NCBI GenBank assembly: GCA_021234155.1
Contig: JAJEKV010000497.1
Coordinates: 1 to 64,000, forward strand
Direction of reading: 5' to 3'
Length of the DNA stretch: 64,000 nt
DNA from: Isoetes taiwanensis
Lineage: Eukaryota > Streptophyta > Lycopodiopsida > Isoetales > Isoetaceae
Part shown: positions 12,390-21,539 of the stretch, piece by piece
Numbering within the stretch: the stretch's first letter is position 1
Layout of the letters: every line of letters begins with the position of its first letter
Translations under genes and position numbers: made by a program
Notes under the pieces: generated by a model
Told to the model about the DNA's origin: nothing
Databases searched by the model: none
What the model saw: the letters and a program-made list of their open reading frames with translations, nothing else

Positions 12390-12486
12390 GGCCTTCTCAC
12401 TACTAAGGGTGTTCTAATACACTTTTTCAAGTAAGCCCTGGCCTTCTCACTACTAAGGGCGTTCTAGTACACTTTCTCAAGTAAGC
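12390..12486. repeat. Tandem duplication, 50 bp x 2
   Basis: GGCCTTCTCACTACTAAGGG opens both units (12390 and 12440) and both end near TTCAAGTAAGC. The two copies differ at only a few bases. Confidence 0.9.
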
Positions 12487-13174
12487 TCATATATCATGTT
12501 AAAGATAAAAGCTGGACAGAGAAACTGCTGCACGCCATCGTTTACCAGAATACAAAAAGACTATTAAAGCATAGGCTGTAAAATCAAACAACAATTGGGG
12601 TATGCACTCTTACAACAAGCAGCAAGGACTTTGTCATTCACTATGATGGGATACTCATTGTATTGTGTGGCAATAGACATTTAAAAAGGCAAAGCCCTCA
12701 ATTTGATATGCTACACAGATCCTCCCAGATAATATGGAAAGCTCAATGTGCTTATTGAAGCTGCCAGAATGTTACCAGAAGAAAATATATTATGCAACAT
12801 ATTCAAAGAGCTATTTGAGTTATATTTATTAACTCAAGCCACGACAAAGGAAAGTGATTGTTGGCGGGTTGGAACAAGGATGGTAATAAAATGGACAGCA
12901 TATGGATGGCTGTGCTTGATCTGCATGTACCCTTAGGTGTGTGTTGAAAACATTTGGTACTCAATTTCCGGTAGTTACATGTAACGTGTTCCAAGAGATG
13001 GCTAATCCCTTGTTTTAACTTTTCATGAAAGCAAGAATATAATGAAATAAAAGCCCTAATTGAGTCTTAGAAAATCTAACAGAATATTAGGTCGGTCTGG
13101 TGGAATTGTGATACTTTCAAGAATAAGTGGCCCTCAGGAGAAATATTATCAGAAAAATGCAAGCTTCAAAATAC

Positions 13175-13477
13175 CTCTGAATCTGCGGCGATTAGCCTTT
13201 TCATTTCCTTGAGCGTCTGCTCCAAGTCTTCCGTAAATGGTCCTCCCATTTGACAGTTGCATTGGCCACTAAGCTGCCTATGCCAATCGCCACGGCATGC
13301 TCCCATGGGTCTACAACACCACCTCCATCAACGCATTTCTCTAACCTACTATACCTAATACGATTCAGCCAAGGTGGTAGCGAGCTTACGTCTCATCAGT
13401 GGAAGCTTCCGCACCGCATTCGAAAAGAGCTGCGTGCCTAGACCCAGCAAAGCGCCCACCACGGTAGCTGACACCAT
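13175..13477 (-). CDS. Short membrane protein resembling plant complex I subunit P2 (two exons seen)
   Basis: Two exons on the minus strand join cleanly. Exon 1 runs 13477-13390 from ATG and encodes MVSATVVGALLGLGTQLF through SNAVRKLPLMR, ending in a GTAAGC donor. Exon 2 runs 13310-13175 after a TAG acceptor. The split codon gives His, then PWEHAVAIGIGSLVANATV, KWEDH and, after a one-base deficit in a TTT run, TEDLEQTLKEMKRLIAADSE before a GTATTT donor. The protein has one glycine/alanine-rich hydrophobic segment near the N-terminus, a second around the Ala-Ile-Gly-Ile stretch, and a charged helical tail. From memory this pattern fits the small plant inner-mitochondrial-membrane protein family that includes complex I subunit P2 (At1g67350-type); the function is inferred from that. 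The last exon was not found. The sequence is conserved enough to suggest a real gene. Confidence 0.65.
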
Positions 13478-13559
13478 TCTCCGACGACTCCACTATTCTT
13501 CGCCACACCCGGCAATAACACTGGCTTCCTCGTTTCCAGCTGGAATTTTCGGGTTTAGG

Positions 13560-14433
13560 TCTGCTTGATGAGCAAAGGTCATAATTTTTCCTTTGGGTTA
13601 AACCCTCGCTTGGTATATACCCGAAATATGCCAAAAACTGGCCTAAACTTGATATGGCCAGTCATTTTCCGGTCACCCTGTTGTTGGGCGAGCCCCGTCG
13701 TCGCCATTGTTCATGCCGTCTAACTGGCCAGCTATTCTGCAGAGCCTTGCTTGTGCTCAAGCATCGGGAATGCGAAACAGCTCCCATGCTTTAAACACAA
13801 AGGGATTTACCCTAAAATTCTTGGCCGCAAATGCCATTGGGCTTTGTCGAATGCTTGCCTTCCTTTTTAAGAATAATTGCAATTTTTAAAGAAAGACCAA
13901 GGAAATTGAATTGGAATGGTCTTGAGCTATTTTGCCAGTTTTAAAAGATATTATAAGCTGCTACTGTGGTTCTTTGACCAGTCTATTCTTATGCTCTGTC
14001 AAATGGTAATGTTGCTTATAAAAATTGCTAGCGCATTTCACATTTTCGATGGCCAGGATCGCAGATGATAAGGGTGGATATGATATCTGAACAGGATCGA
14101 TTCATGTAGTTAAACAAGCTGGGCATTGAGGCTAGAAACCCTGTTCTTACTACATGTATCTATGGGTTTGGTTTCCAAGAAGAAAAGTCGTGGTATCTAC
14201 TTCGAGGATAGCAAGTTTTGTAAGAAACAATTGTCGCCAATCCAAAGGACTAATGACCAAATGCTGGATAAGGAGCGAAACATCCAGGTCTTATTGTATT
14301 TCTCTTACTCATATGATGTTTAGATTTGTTCTACTACATTATGGAATTTAATTAGTGATTCGCTTTGTAAATTTCTGAGGAACATATAACTTACATTCAA
14401 AACTTAGAAAAGTTACAACACATCAAACCAATT
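13560..14433. other. Gene-free stretch
   Basis: Upstream flank of the minus-strand gene. Around 13583-13720 there is a weak, diverged resemblance to the hairpin-headed repeat (TTTGGGTTAAACCCT and ATATGCC). No other gene, RNA or repeat is supported. Confidence 0.4.
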
Positions 14434-15039
14434 TTAGATGAGACAGTGATAAGATCTCCAAATCTCATCTTTATCATCATCAGATAGTCTGATACTGATC
14501 ACATAATGTATTCTTAATCTAGCAAAGTAGTTTTGATCGGGAGTCAGGAGAATATTCTTGAAAACTAGACGGCGCCGGCTTTTCCAAAATGGCCCAGCAG
14601 ACAAGTGTTGTGTAATATGAAATGCTAGTTTCTTGAGTCTCGACCAACATCTCGCGATGACAAGGAGTGCTTTTGAGATGCAAGCGAAAAGCAAAGGCCC
14701 GAATCTATGCTCGTGTAGTGTGAACATTGCCACACGAGACAAAGCAATGCTCAATAGGCTCAGGGAACAACTTGCATACAGGGCAGAGTGGGTTTACATG
14801 TGGCTTAAATGAATGAACCTTCACATTCATCCTCACTTTCGTGATGAACAATTGATCGGAATCGGTTCAGTATCATAGCACCGGGAGTGGTCCACGGCGC
14901 CAGGGTTATGGGGGCGTGGCAAAAATATGGCAAAGTATGGCAAACATTTGATGGCACGAGATAACCATTGGAAATTGGAAGGGGTGATACACATCACTAG
15001 GGACTTTTATAAAAGAAGATCACATTATTGATGGGGTCG

Positions 15040-15330
15040 TGGAGACAAAGAAGGGACTATTTTACACAAAAGGGCCTTTCCTAATAAAAGGACGTTGTCT
15101 AATATTAGGCAAGGGGGGGAAACTCTTGAAAAAGGGCCTACGCTTGCTTTTACATGGGAAAAAGGTTGGATATTTTGGGGGCCAAGATAATAATAGCAAT
15201 GGGTTATTATTTGGACAAAAGGGAATCGTGAGCACTTGAAGAAGGATGCACTTTTAAAATAAGGGTGGTCGCTCAAAAAAAAGGGGAGATATTATTATGG
15301 GCAATTGCCTTTTCAAAAAAGGCAATGAAG
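15040..15330 (-). repeat. C-rich degenerate short-repeat tract (minus strand)
   Basis: Read on the minus strand, this tract repeats runs such as CCCTTTT, TTTCCCCCCC and CCTTTTTT at intervals of about 25-35 bp, separated by short A/T-rich spacers. The style matches the plus-strand tracts at 27410-27800 and 29870-30290. It lies inside the segment that interrupts the minus-strand LINE. Confidence 0.5.
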
Positions 15331-15586
15331 ATATAAGAAGGCATCGACTTGTATCAAGTTATACCGGAATGGAATTAGAGCAATTTCCTTTCTTGTGTGA
15401 AGGGTGAATATGTAAAATTGAGGGAGTAGCCTTCTTATCTGATAAGTGGAATATCAGATTGCTCTAGAGCTACGTGGAGTAGCTAGAGATTGTTTGCCAT
15501 ACCAGTTGCCATTGCACTGCCATAACCTTGTGGACCCGGTTGGGTGGTTAAGCGTGCTTAGCAACGTATTTGTCCGTAACATATGT

Positions 15587-15648
15587 GATGTAACTGGATC
15601 ATGTTATACAATAAGATGATGTAACTGGATCATGTTATACAATAAGAT
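15587..15648. repeat. Tandem duplication, 31 bp x 2
   Basis: GATGTAACTGGATCATGTTA and the following eleven bases are repeated exactly, head to tail (15587-15617 and 15618-15648). Confidence 0.95.
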
Positions 15649-16638
15649 GTTGTTGAGTAGTTTCTGTTCCCCATAAACGTTGAATCGTATCAACAATCTG
15701 CTATAGAAGCATCAAGTGCTTGGGAATGATATGTTTATCCCAAATGCAGTTTTACAACGATGGAAATGTTCCTCTTGCACAATCAATGCCCAATGTGAAA
15801 ATGGGGCAAGGGACGAGCAAATATCAGGGATATGTAGCACTGCTAAACCAAATCCTATCCAGTGAATATTCCCATTAGTTTTCTAGACCGGCTCCTCTTC
15901 AGAGTTACGTACAAAAGAAATGTTGGTCTGCGAAGATTTCCCATATATAGAAGTCCTGCAAAGTCAGATGAAATTTTTCCTGAAGTGCTGGTCAAGTGAA
16001 AAGTCGCTCGTTATAGTACCACGCGTCAAACGTAGGAACACCAGTGCCCTTCCATCTCTTCTGTATTCTTGGGTGCATAGAGGCTACAAACGAAAGACGG
16101 TCAAGAGGAAGCTACAAGATGGGGGAAGAGGCTTGTGTGCAATGCACCAGGTAAATGGCCACCATGGATTTGACAATTTGCCAAGCATTCAACAAGGCCT
16201 TCAGAAGTGGCGATGCATGCGGAAACAGCTTGAACGAATAGAAAAGAGGTCATGGTAGTCGAGGCTTAATTGCAGATTTGCCAAAAGCAACACAATACTC
16301 AGCAAGCAGTCCCGTTCCACATCATTGTACGTGGCCCAACAGAATCTGCCAAAGGAACTTGGAAAGAATAACTTTATCATGAACCTTGATATCAGACATA
16401 CCTAGGTCATCATCATTTTTGGGGCAATCCAAGTTAGCAAGACAACTTTTGAACATTATACCATGGTACAACACCCACAAAAAGAAGAGTTCTCTTTCAA
16501 GCGTTTGCATATGTTTGTATCAGACCCTACACAAACCATTACCCCATTAATTTGCCCCCGGCAGCCTGCAAGATGCCACCCAGGGCGGTCCACCGCTGCG
16601 TCACCAAGCTGTCCCATGCCACCATCACCCCACCACAG

Positions 16639-17280
16639 TGATATGGTGGTGCTCGGGGGAGCGGTTCAGGCCAACGCATCCAGATTTAATATTAGTGATT
16701 AAGTTTGTCAAGGGAAGTCTAGATCCTAGACTATGTTCTTAAATTATGATATCTAGGCTATGGTAGGCAATAAATTTCGTAAGCAATGAACCATTGGTTA
16801 TTTTATGAGCATGGCGGATAACGGGTCGCGGACCCATTCCGCAGAAGCAGCCCAAGATCATACTTGATCTCCCGGGACTGGGGATACAAAGCTAGATCCG
16901 GCTCTGCCAAAGGGGGAATCTCTGATATTTTAGCCGAAACCCTGATTAAAGGATTGCTTAAAGGATTGCTTACCTTTGTGAAGATATTTTTGAACTACAA
17001 AAAGGTCATTCTGAAAAAGGCCGACCTGTGCTTATAAAAGCATCTGTCTCTCTTATTTCTGATGTAGATCCTTCTGTTGAATCTGGAGCAGATTTTTCTA
17101 GTCGGTTGAATCTGTGCTTTGAATTAAGTTCTTGGATGCGATTGGGAATGCAGGATAACGATTTTTTGCAGAGCCTGGACCCGGTTGGGTGGAGAGCTTT
17201 GGGCTAAAGGCCTGGTTTTAGAGTAGTTAATGATTACTTGTTTGATTTTCTGGTTTCTGGCTAACTCATGAATTGTATCA
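16639..17280 (+). repeat. 5' LTR of the 2.75-kb element
   Basis: Begins TGATATGGTGGTGCTC and ends AATTGTATCA. It is nearly identical to 18745-19391 over most of its length; the 3' copy carries a short extra stretch near 19186-19206. The close match implies a relatively young insertion. Confidence 0.93.
17033..17040 (+). promoter_or_regulatory. Probable TATA box in the 5' LTR
   Basis: TATAAAAG lies about 250 bp before the LTR end and is conserved in the 3' LTR at 19128-19135, as expected for the pol II promoter of an LTR element. The downstream transcription start is not mapped. Confidence 0.55.
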
Positions 17281-17282
17281 AG

Positions 17283-17300
17283 TGGTATCAGAGTTGCGTT
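17283..17300 (+). promoter_or_regulatory. Primer-binding site (initiator tRNA-Met)
   Basis: TGGTATCAGAGTTGCG begins two bases after the 5' LTR; the first 11 bases match the complement of plant initiator tRNA-Met 3' end. This sets the element's orientation as plus. Confidence 0.9.
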
Positions 17301-18489
17301 TCTTTCACATGGAGCTTGTGGATAGTTTTTAACCTGGATAGATAAGCTTGAACAGAATGTTTAGAACTGTCCCTGGACGGATTTACATGTTTAGTTATTA
17401 AATGAGATTCAGATCTTCCTAAGATGGTATAGAGGGCAGAAACTAGAATACGATTTTACCTCTCCGGCTCTTGAAAAGAGCAGGCCGCAAACTGTTTCCT
17501 AGACGCCTGTGGATCTAATCGAAGCCAAGTCCTAATCGATTTTGCAAACTCTTAAGCTAGAATCCGCCCCATCTGCGGAGCATAGGAGCCGCTTTGAGGT
17601 CAGATTATTCATAAGGCTGAATATTAATGTTCTGAGACAAAAAAAAAAAACCCCTTTTGGAAAATTCAAAGCCCTAAACGTCGTTGTTTAAAAGAAGGTT
17701 TTTAAAGAATTATTCGATGCCATGGAGGGTTGATAATAAGGTTTAAGTTTTCAGTTATTAATGTTTGGCCTACCCAACCTCTTAGAGGAAACCTCTACAT
17801 AGAAATTTATTTGAAAGATAATTAACCTTGAAGCGAAGTGTTGCGTCTTGGTTTTTTCAGCTTTAGGGCTAATGGTTTCTCTAAAGTGCGATTGAGTATT
17901 AAATATGAAGGAATTATTGAACTAAGTATCTATTAGGGATAATATTCTAGTTTTTAAATCGTAGTCATAACGGACTAACTAGCTTGATGCCATCAGAACC
18001 ATACATTGACAAAGGAGCCAAAACAATTAAGCTAGGTCTACCAGCTCTAATGTTGTTCAATAAGTTATTCCAGTTCTTTCTTTGAAGTTTTTGCATTGAA
18101 CTTTGCTTTCAGTATTATTGAAACAAAGGGTCGTACCACGTTTTTGTATTCCTTATTTGATTGAAATTTGAAGCTATAGAGTCACTAGTGGTAAATATGT
18201 GTTTGAAGGACATGTTAATGGCATAAACGACCGTCGGTGGAGCTACATTAATGAGGATGGGTTTGTTAGTCTAACGGTGTTAATTGAGTTATTGCGAACC
18301 ACGGACATTGTGGAGGAGTATGAGGGAACTTTGCAAGTTATCCGCAATTCTTTATCTATGAAATATATAAAGATGTCAAGTCCTCTAAATGAATTGAGGC
18401 CATTTCTAATAGAATTGAAATGAAAGACCTCTAAATGAACTGAGGCAATTTATAGCCTAAAGAAATTTGGACTTGAATATTTTCGATTG

Positions 18490-18700
18490 TGGACTCAATC
18501 CAGGGTTGCAACCATGGATTTGGTTGTGGTATATATTTCTAGTTGAGAAATCAACTAGGGTTGCAACCATGGATTTGGTGTGGTATATTTCTAGTTGAGA
18601 AATCAACTAGGGTTGCGACCATGGATTTGGGCGTGGTATATTTCTAGTTGAGGATTCAACTAGGGTTGCAACCATGGACTTGGTTGTGGTAAATTTGCCA
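18490..18700 (+). repeat. Internal minisatellite, about 57 bp x 4
   Basis: Each unit contains CAACTAGGGTTGCAACCATG, GATTTGG and TTTCTAGTTGAG. The units lie between the interior and the 3' LTR of the 2.75-kb element. CAACTAG and CTAGTTG within each unit are inverted, so each can pair with itself. Copies differ by a few bases. Confidence 0.85.
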
Positions 18701-18730
18701 TATAATTCCTTGATCGAGGGGCGATCAATC

Positions 18731-18744
18731 CGGGAAGGAGGAAT
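18731..18744 (+). promoter_or_regulatory. Polypurine tract before the 3' LTR
   Basis: CGGGAAGGAGGAAT abuts the TGATA start of the 3' LTR, as expected for the plus-strand priming site of an LTR element. Confidence 0.8.
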
Positions 18745-19391
18745 TGATATGGTGGTGCTCTGGGGCCGGTTGAATCCAGCATCCAGTTTAATATTAGTGA
18801 TTAAGTTTGTCAAGGGAAGTCTAGATCCTAGACTATGTAATTATGATGTCTAGGCTATGGTAGGCAATAAATTTCGTAAGCAATGAACCATTGGTTATTT
18901 TATGAGCATGGCGGATAATGGGTCGCGGACCCATTCCGCAAAAGCAGCCCAAGATCATACTTGATCTCCCGGCACTCGGGATAAAAAGGTAGATCCGGCC
19001 TTGCCAAAGGGAATCTCTGATATTTTAGCCGAAACCCTGATTAAAGGATTGCTTAAAGGATTGCTTACCTTTGTGAAGCTATTTTTGAACTGGAAAAAGG
19101 TCATTCTGAAAAAGGCCGATCTGTGCTTATAAAAGCATCTGTCTCTCTTATTTACGATGTAGATCCTTCATTGAATCGGAGCGAGTTTTTATCGCCTTGC
19201 CTACTATCTTAGTCGGTTGAATCTGTGCTTTGAATTAAGTTCTTGGATGCAATTGGGAATGCAGGATAACGATTTCTTGCAGAGCCTGGACCCGGTTGGG
19301 TGGAGAGCTTTGGGCTAAAGGCCTGGTTTTAGAGTAGTTAATAATTACTTGTTTGATTTTCTGATTTCTGGCTAACTCATGAATTGTATCA
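18745..19391 (+). repeat. 3' LTR of the 2.75-kb element
   Basis: Second copy of the LTR, with the same TGATA/TATCA ends and the same TATAAAAG at 19128. It is followed by CACGG, the probable right target duplication. Confidence 0.93.
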
Positions 19392-19675
19392 CACGGTGCC
19401 ACAACCCATGCCCGCAAGCACGCCGAACAAATGAATGCCGAAGATAGCCACCACGAGCCCTAACTCACCGCAGAGTTGCGGGATTTGAGATGCAGAGCTA
19501 CAAAGTGGTGGTGCGGCGGGCTTGACAGGAGGCAGTAGAGCACCTCATCAATCGACTCGCATTATTTGCATCCTGGGATGATATTCTACACACGTGCATT
19601 GTTAGGCGACACGCCCAATTTCCGGGCCCTGGGACCGCCCTCCCCGAAAGTAGTCATCTTCACAAATGGGATGCG

Positions 19676-20215
19676 CAAGAGCGAGCAGCCATTCTGCGTC
19701 AAGGCAGGCAGTTGAAGGGAACTCCGCCTTTGTAGGCCGGGATCTGATCCGGCAGCGCAATGCTAGAGGACCGCAGGCATGAGTTGGAGAAAGTCAAGAG
19801 TGTCCACAAACAGGGAGGCGCAGCTGGGCTGGTCCAGGGAAGGATGGATCTTCAGCCACCAAATGCCGATGCGACACCACAAACTCGCGACCCTCACAAG
19901 GACACCAACTGCAAATCGCTACAATGGCCTCATTAGCCGTGGACGCCAAGTAAGAGCGAAGAGACCATTCTCGTCAAGGCGGGGCGTTGAAGGAGCCGCC
20001 TTGTACGTGGGCCGGGATCCACTCGCACATCGAGGACCGCAGGCATGAGTTGAAGAAAGTCAAGAGTGTCCACAAGCAGGAGGCGCAAAGCAGGGCTGGT
20101 CCGGGGAAGGATGCAGATCTTCAGGCCACCAAATGCTGATGCGGACACCACAAACTCTCACGACCCTTCTGCTGCGACACCAACTGCAAATCCTGCTACA
20201 ATGGCCTCATCTGCC
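19676..20215 (+). repeat. Tandem duplication of about 270 bp in the LINE 5' region
   Basis: Two units (about 19676-19945 and 19950-20215) share, in order, AAGAGCGA, CCATTCT, GTCAAGGC, GAGGACCGCAGGCATGAGTT, AAGTCAAGAGTGTCCACAA, CCACCAAATGC and CTACAATGGCCTCAT. They differ by many small indels. The duplication sits just before the endonuclease domain, in what would be ORF1 or the spacer. Tandem 5' units are common in LINEs. Confidence 0.85.
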
Positions 20216-20328
20216 ACTGTCGACGAGCTATATACCACCTCCACCTCCACCTCCACCACCATCCCTTGTGCTCCCACCGCCAAACCTATCGCTGCAGCCT
20301 CACAAATAAATAGGGATTGTGCCTGTGC

Positions 20329-20800
20329 ATGGTCTCTTGGAATTGTCGGGGCTTTCCATGGCAGAAGGGAGACAGTCTCAACTCAGTGGCCGGCGATATG
20401 GACCTCATTTTCCTCATAGAAACATGGGAGCATCTTTGGCATAGACTACTGCTATTTGCCGTGATAGCATCGCTACTCCGTCTTCAATGAATGCACAGGA
20501 AAGCGGGGGCACGGAGGGGTCGCCTGCTACTACGGGACACCCCTCGCACAGTCAGTTTCCCTGTGCAAGATGGATAAACATAACAGGTACCTATGGGTGG
20601 GCACGCGAGTGCGGTGGTAGCCCCTCTTTGTGTGACCGCTACTTCCCACATGCTTAAAGCAACTTCTATCACAACGCCGGGGTGTGGACTATATCGATCT
20701 ATATCGATGACATATATAAAGACAAGCAACAGGGTAGGGTCATGCTCGTTAGAGACTTCAATGCCCACACTAGCACGTAGCGACCAATGAGATTTGACCC
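20329..20800 (+). pseudogene. LINE endonuclease (APE-like) domain relic
   Basis: The frame from 20329 reads MVSWNCRGFPWQKGD and then DLIFLIETWEH, the N-terminal signature of LINE exonuclease-endonuclease-phosphatase domains (Asn of WNCRG and Glu of ET are catalytic positions in the family). It continues as HGGVACYYGTPLAQ, DKHNRYLWVG, and in another frame RDFNAHTS (consensus GDFNAH) at 20751-20774. Frameshifts occur between blocks. The enzyme would nick target DNA to prime reverse transcription; this copy cannot. Confidence 0.82.
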
Positions 20801-21539
20801 CTCGCAGATGATGTGTTGCAAACAGCCCTTCGCCAGATCTTGAGTATCACCGACATTCAGTCTAAGGCTATGAGAGGCGCTTGTTGCTGCTTTAAAGATC
20901 TTTGACCTTGTGATTTGTAATGGACTAGCAGTGGGGTCCACCAGCCAAAGACACTTGCAAAAGTGGGAGAACGGGGAGGTGGGGTCCGGCGTGGTAGACT
21001 ACGTTCTGGGTGGCCCGGGACATGCATCTAGTCAAGCATTTTGAATGGGGTACAACCGTAGGGATGAGGAGGTGGACTCGCACCACCGCCTTCTATTTGC
21101 GGTAGCTTGGCAAGTTGTTCTCAGACGCGTATCAACACCTCCTCATGCTCCCATTTCGCATTTGGACTATGAGCCGCCTCCTACTTACTCCCAAATGCTT
21201 ACGGAGAATCCGGCAAGCATCTCACAATGCTCAATCTTTGGAGCAGCAGCGGCGAGCAGGCTCATTGGCGTCCTCGGAGACTCGCAGAGAGGTGTTTTTG
21301 GGAGAAGTCGCCTGAGGCAAACCCTCGAGAGCTCTGACCTTCCCGCGATAAATTAGTTCATACCGAAAGTGCAAAGAACGCAAACGCCGGCTCGCCAAAT
21401 CACGAACCCGCTCCCACCTGGATGCGATGTAGCAATACCGCACTTTCCTTAATGCTAGAAAGGCCAATACATTCGCGGCGAAATCAACATAAAATGTTCT
21501 TCCCTCGTTGAATGTCATCCTGACATTCTCGATGGAGAG

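Larger units (their letters stand above)
14434..16515 (-). pseudogene. Decayed LINE (L1-type) C-terminal region, split by inserted DNA
   Basis: On the minus strand, 16510-16320 reads like the end of a plant LINE reverse transcriptase (DLGMSDIKVHDKVILSKFLW, consensus GGLGVRDIxxxNKALLxKWxW). It continues in broken frames to about 15900. About 1 kb further on, at 14830-14690, the zinc-binding zf-RVT motif appears: CPVCKLFPEPIEHCFVSC, matching the family spacing Cys-x2-Cys-x(7-8)-Glu-His-x3-x-Cys. Frameshifts and stops make it inactive. The intervening 14850-15890 segment is unrelated and looks inserted. The domain order fits a single LINE oriented leftward. Confidence 0.7.
16639..19391 (+). mobile_element. 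Non-autonomous LTR retrotransposon (TRIM/LARD-like, 2.75 kb)
   Basis: Two direct repeats of 642 and 647 bp begin TGATA and end TATCA, giving a 5-bp inverted terminus. Directly after the 5' LTR is TGGTATCAGAG (17283), complementary to the 3' end of initiator tRNA-Met. A purine-rich tract lies just before the 3' LTR. The flanks are CACAG on the left and CACGG on the right, a 5-bp target duplication with one mismatch. The 1464-bp interior has no gag, protease, reverse transcriptase or integrase motif; its longest frame is 74 codons (18199-18423) and is unrecognised. The element would need enzymes from an autonomous relative. It sits in the 5' part of the LINE. Confidence 0.92.
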
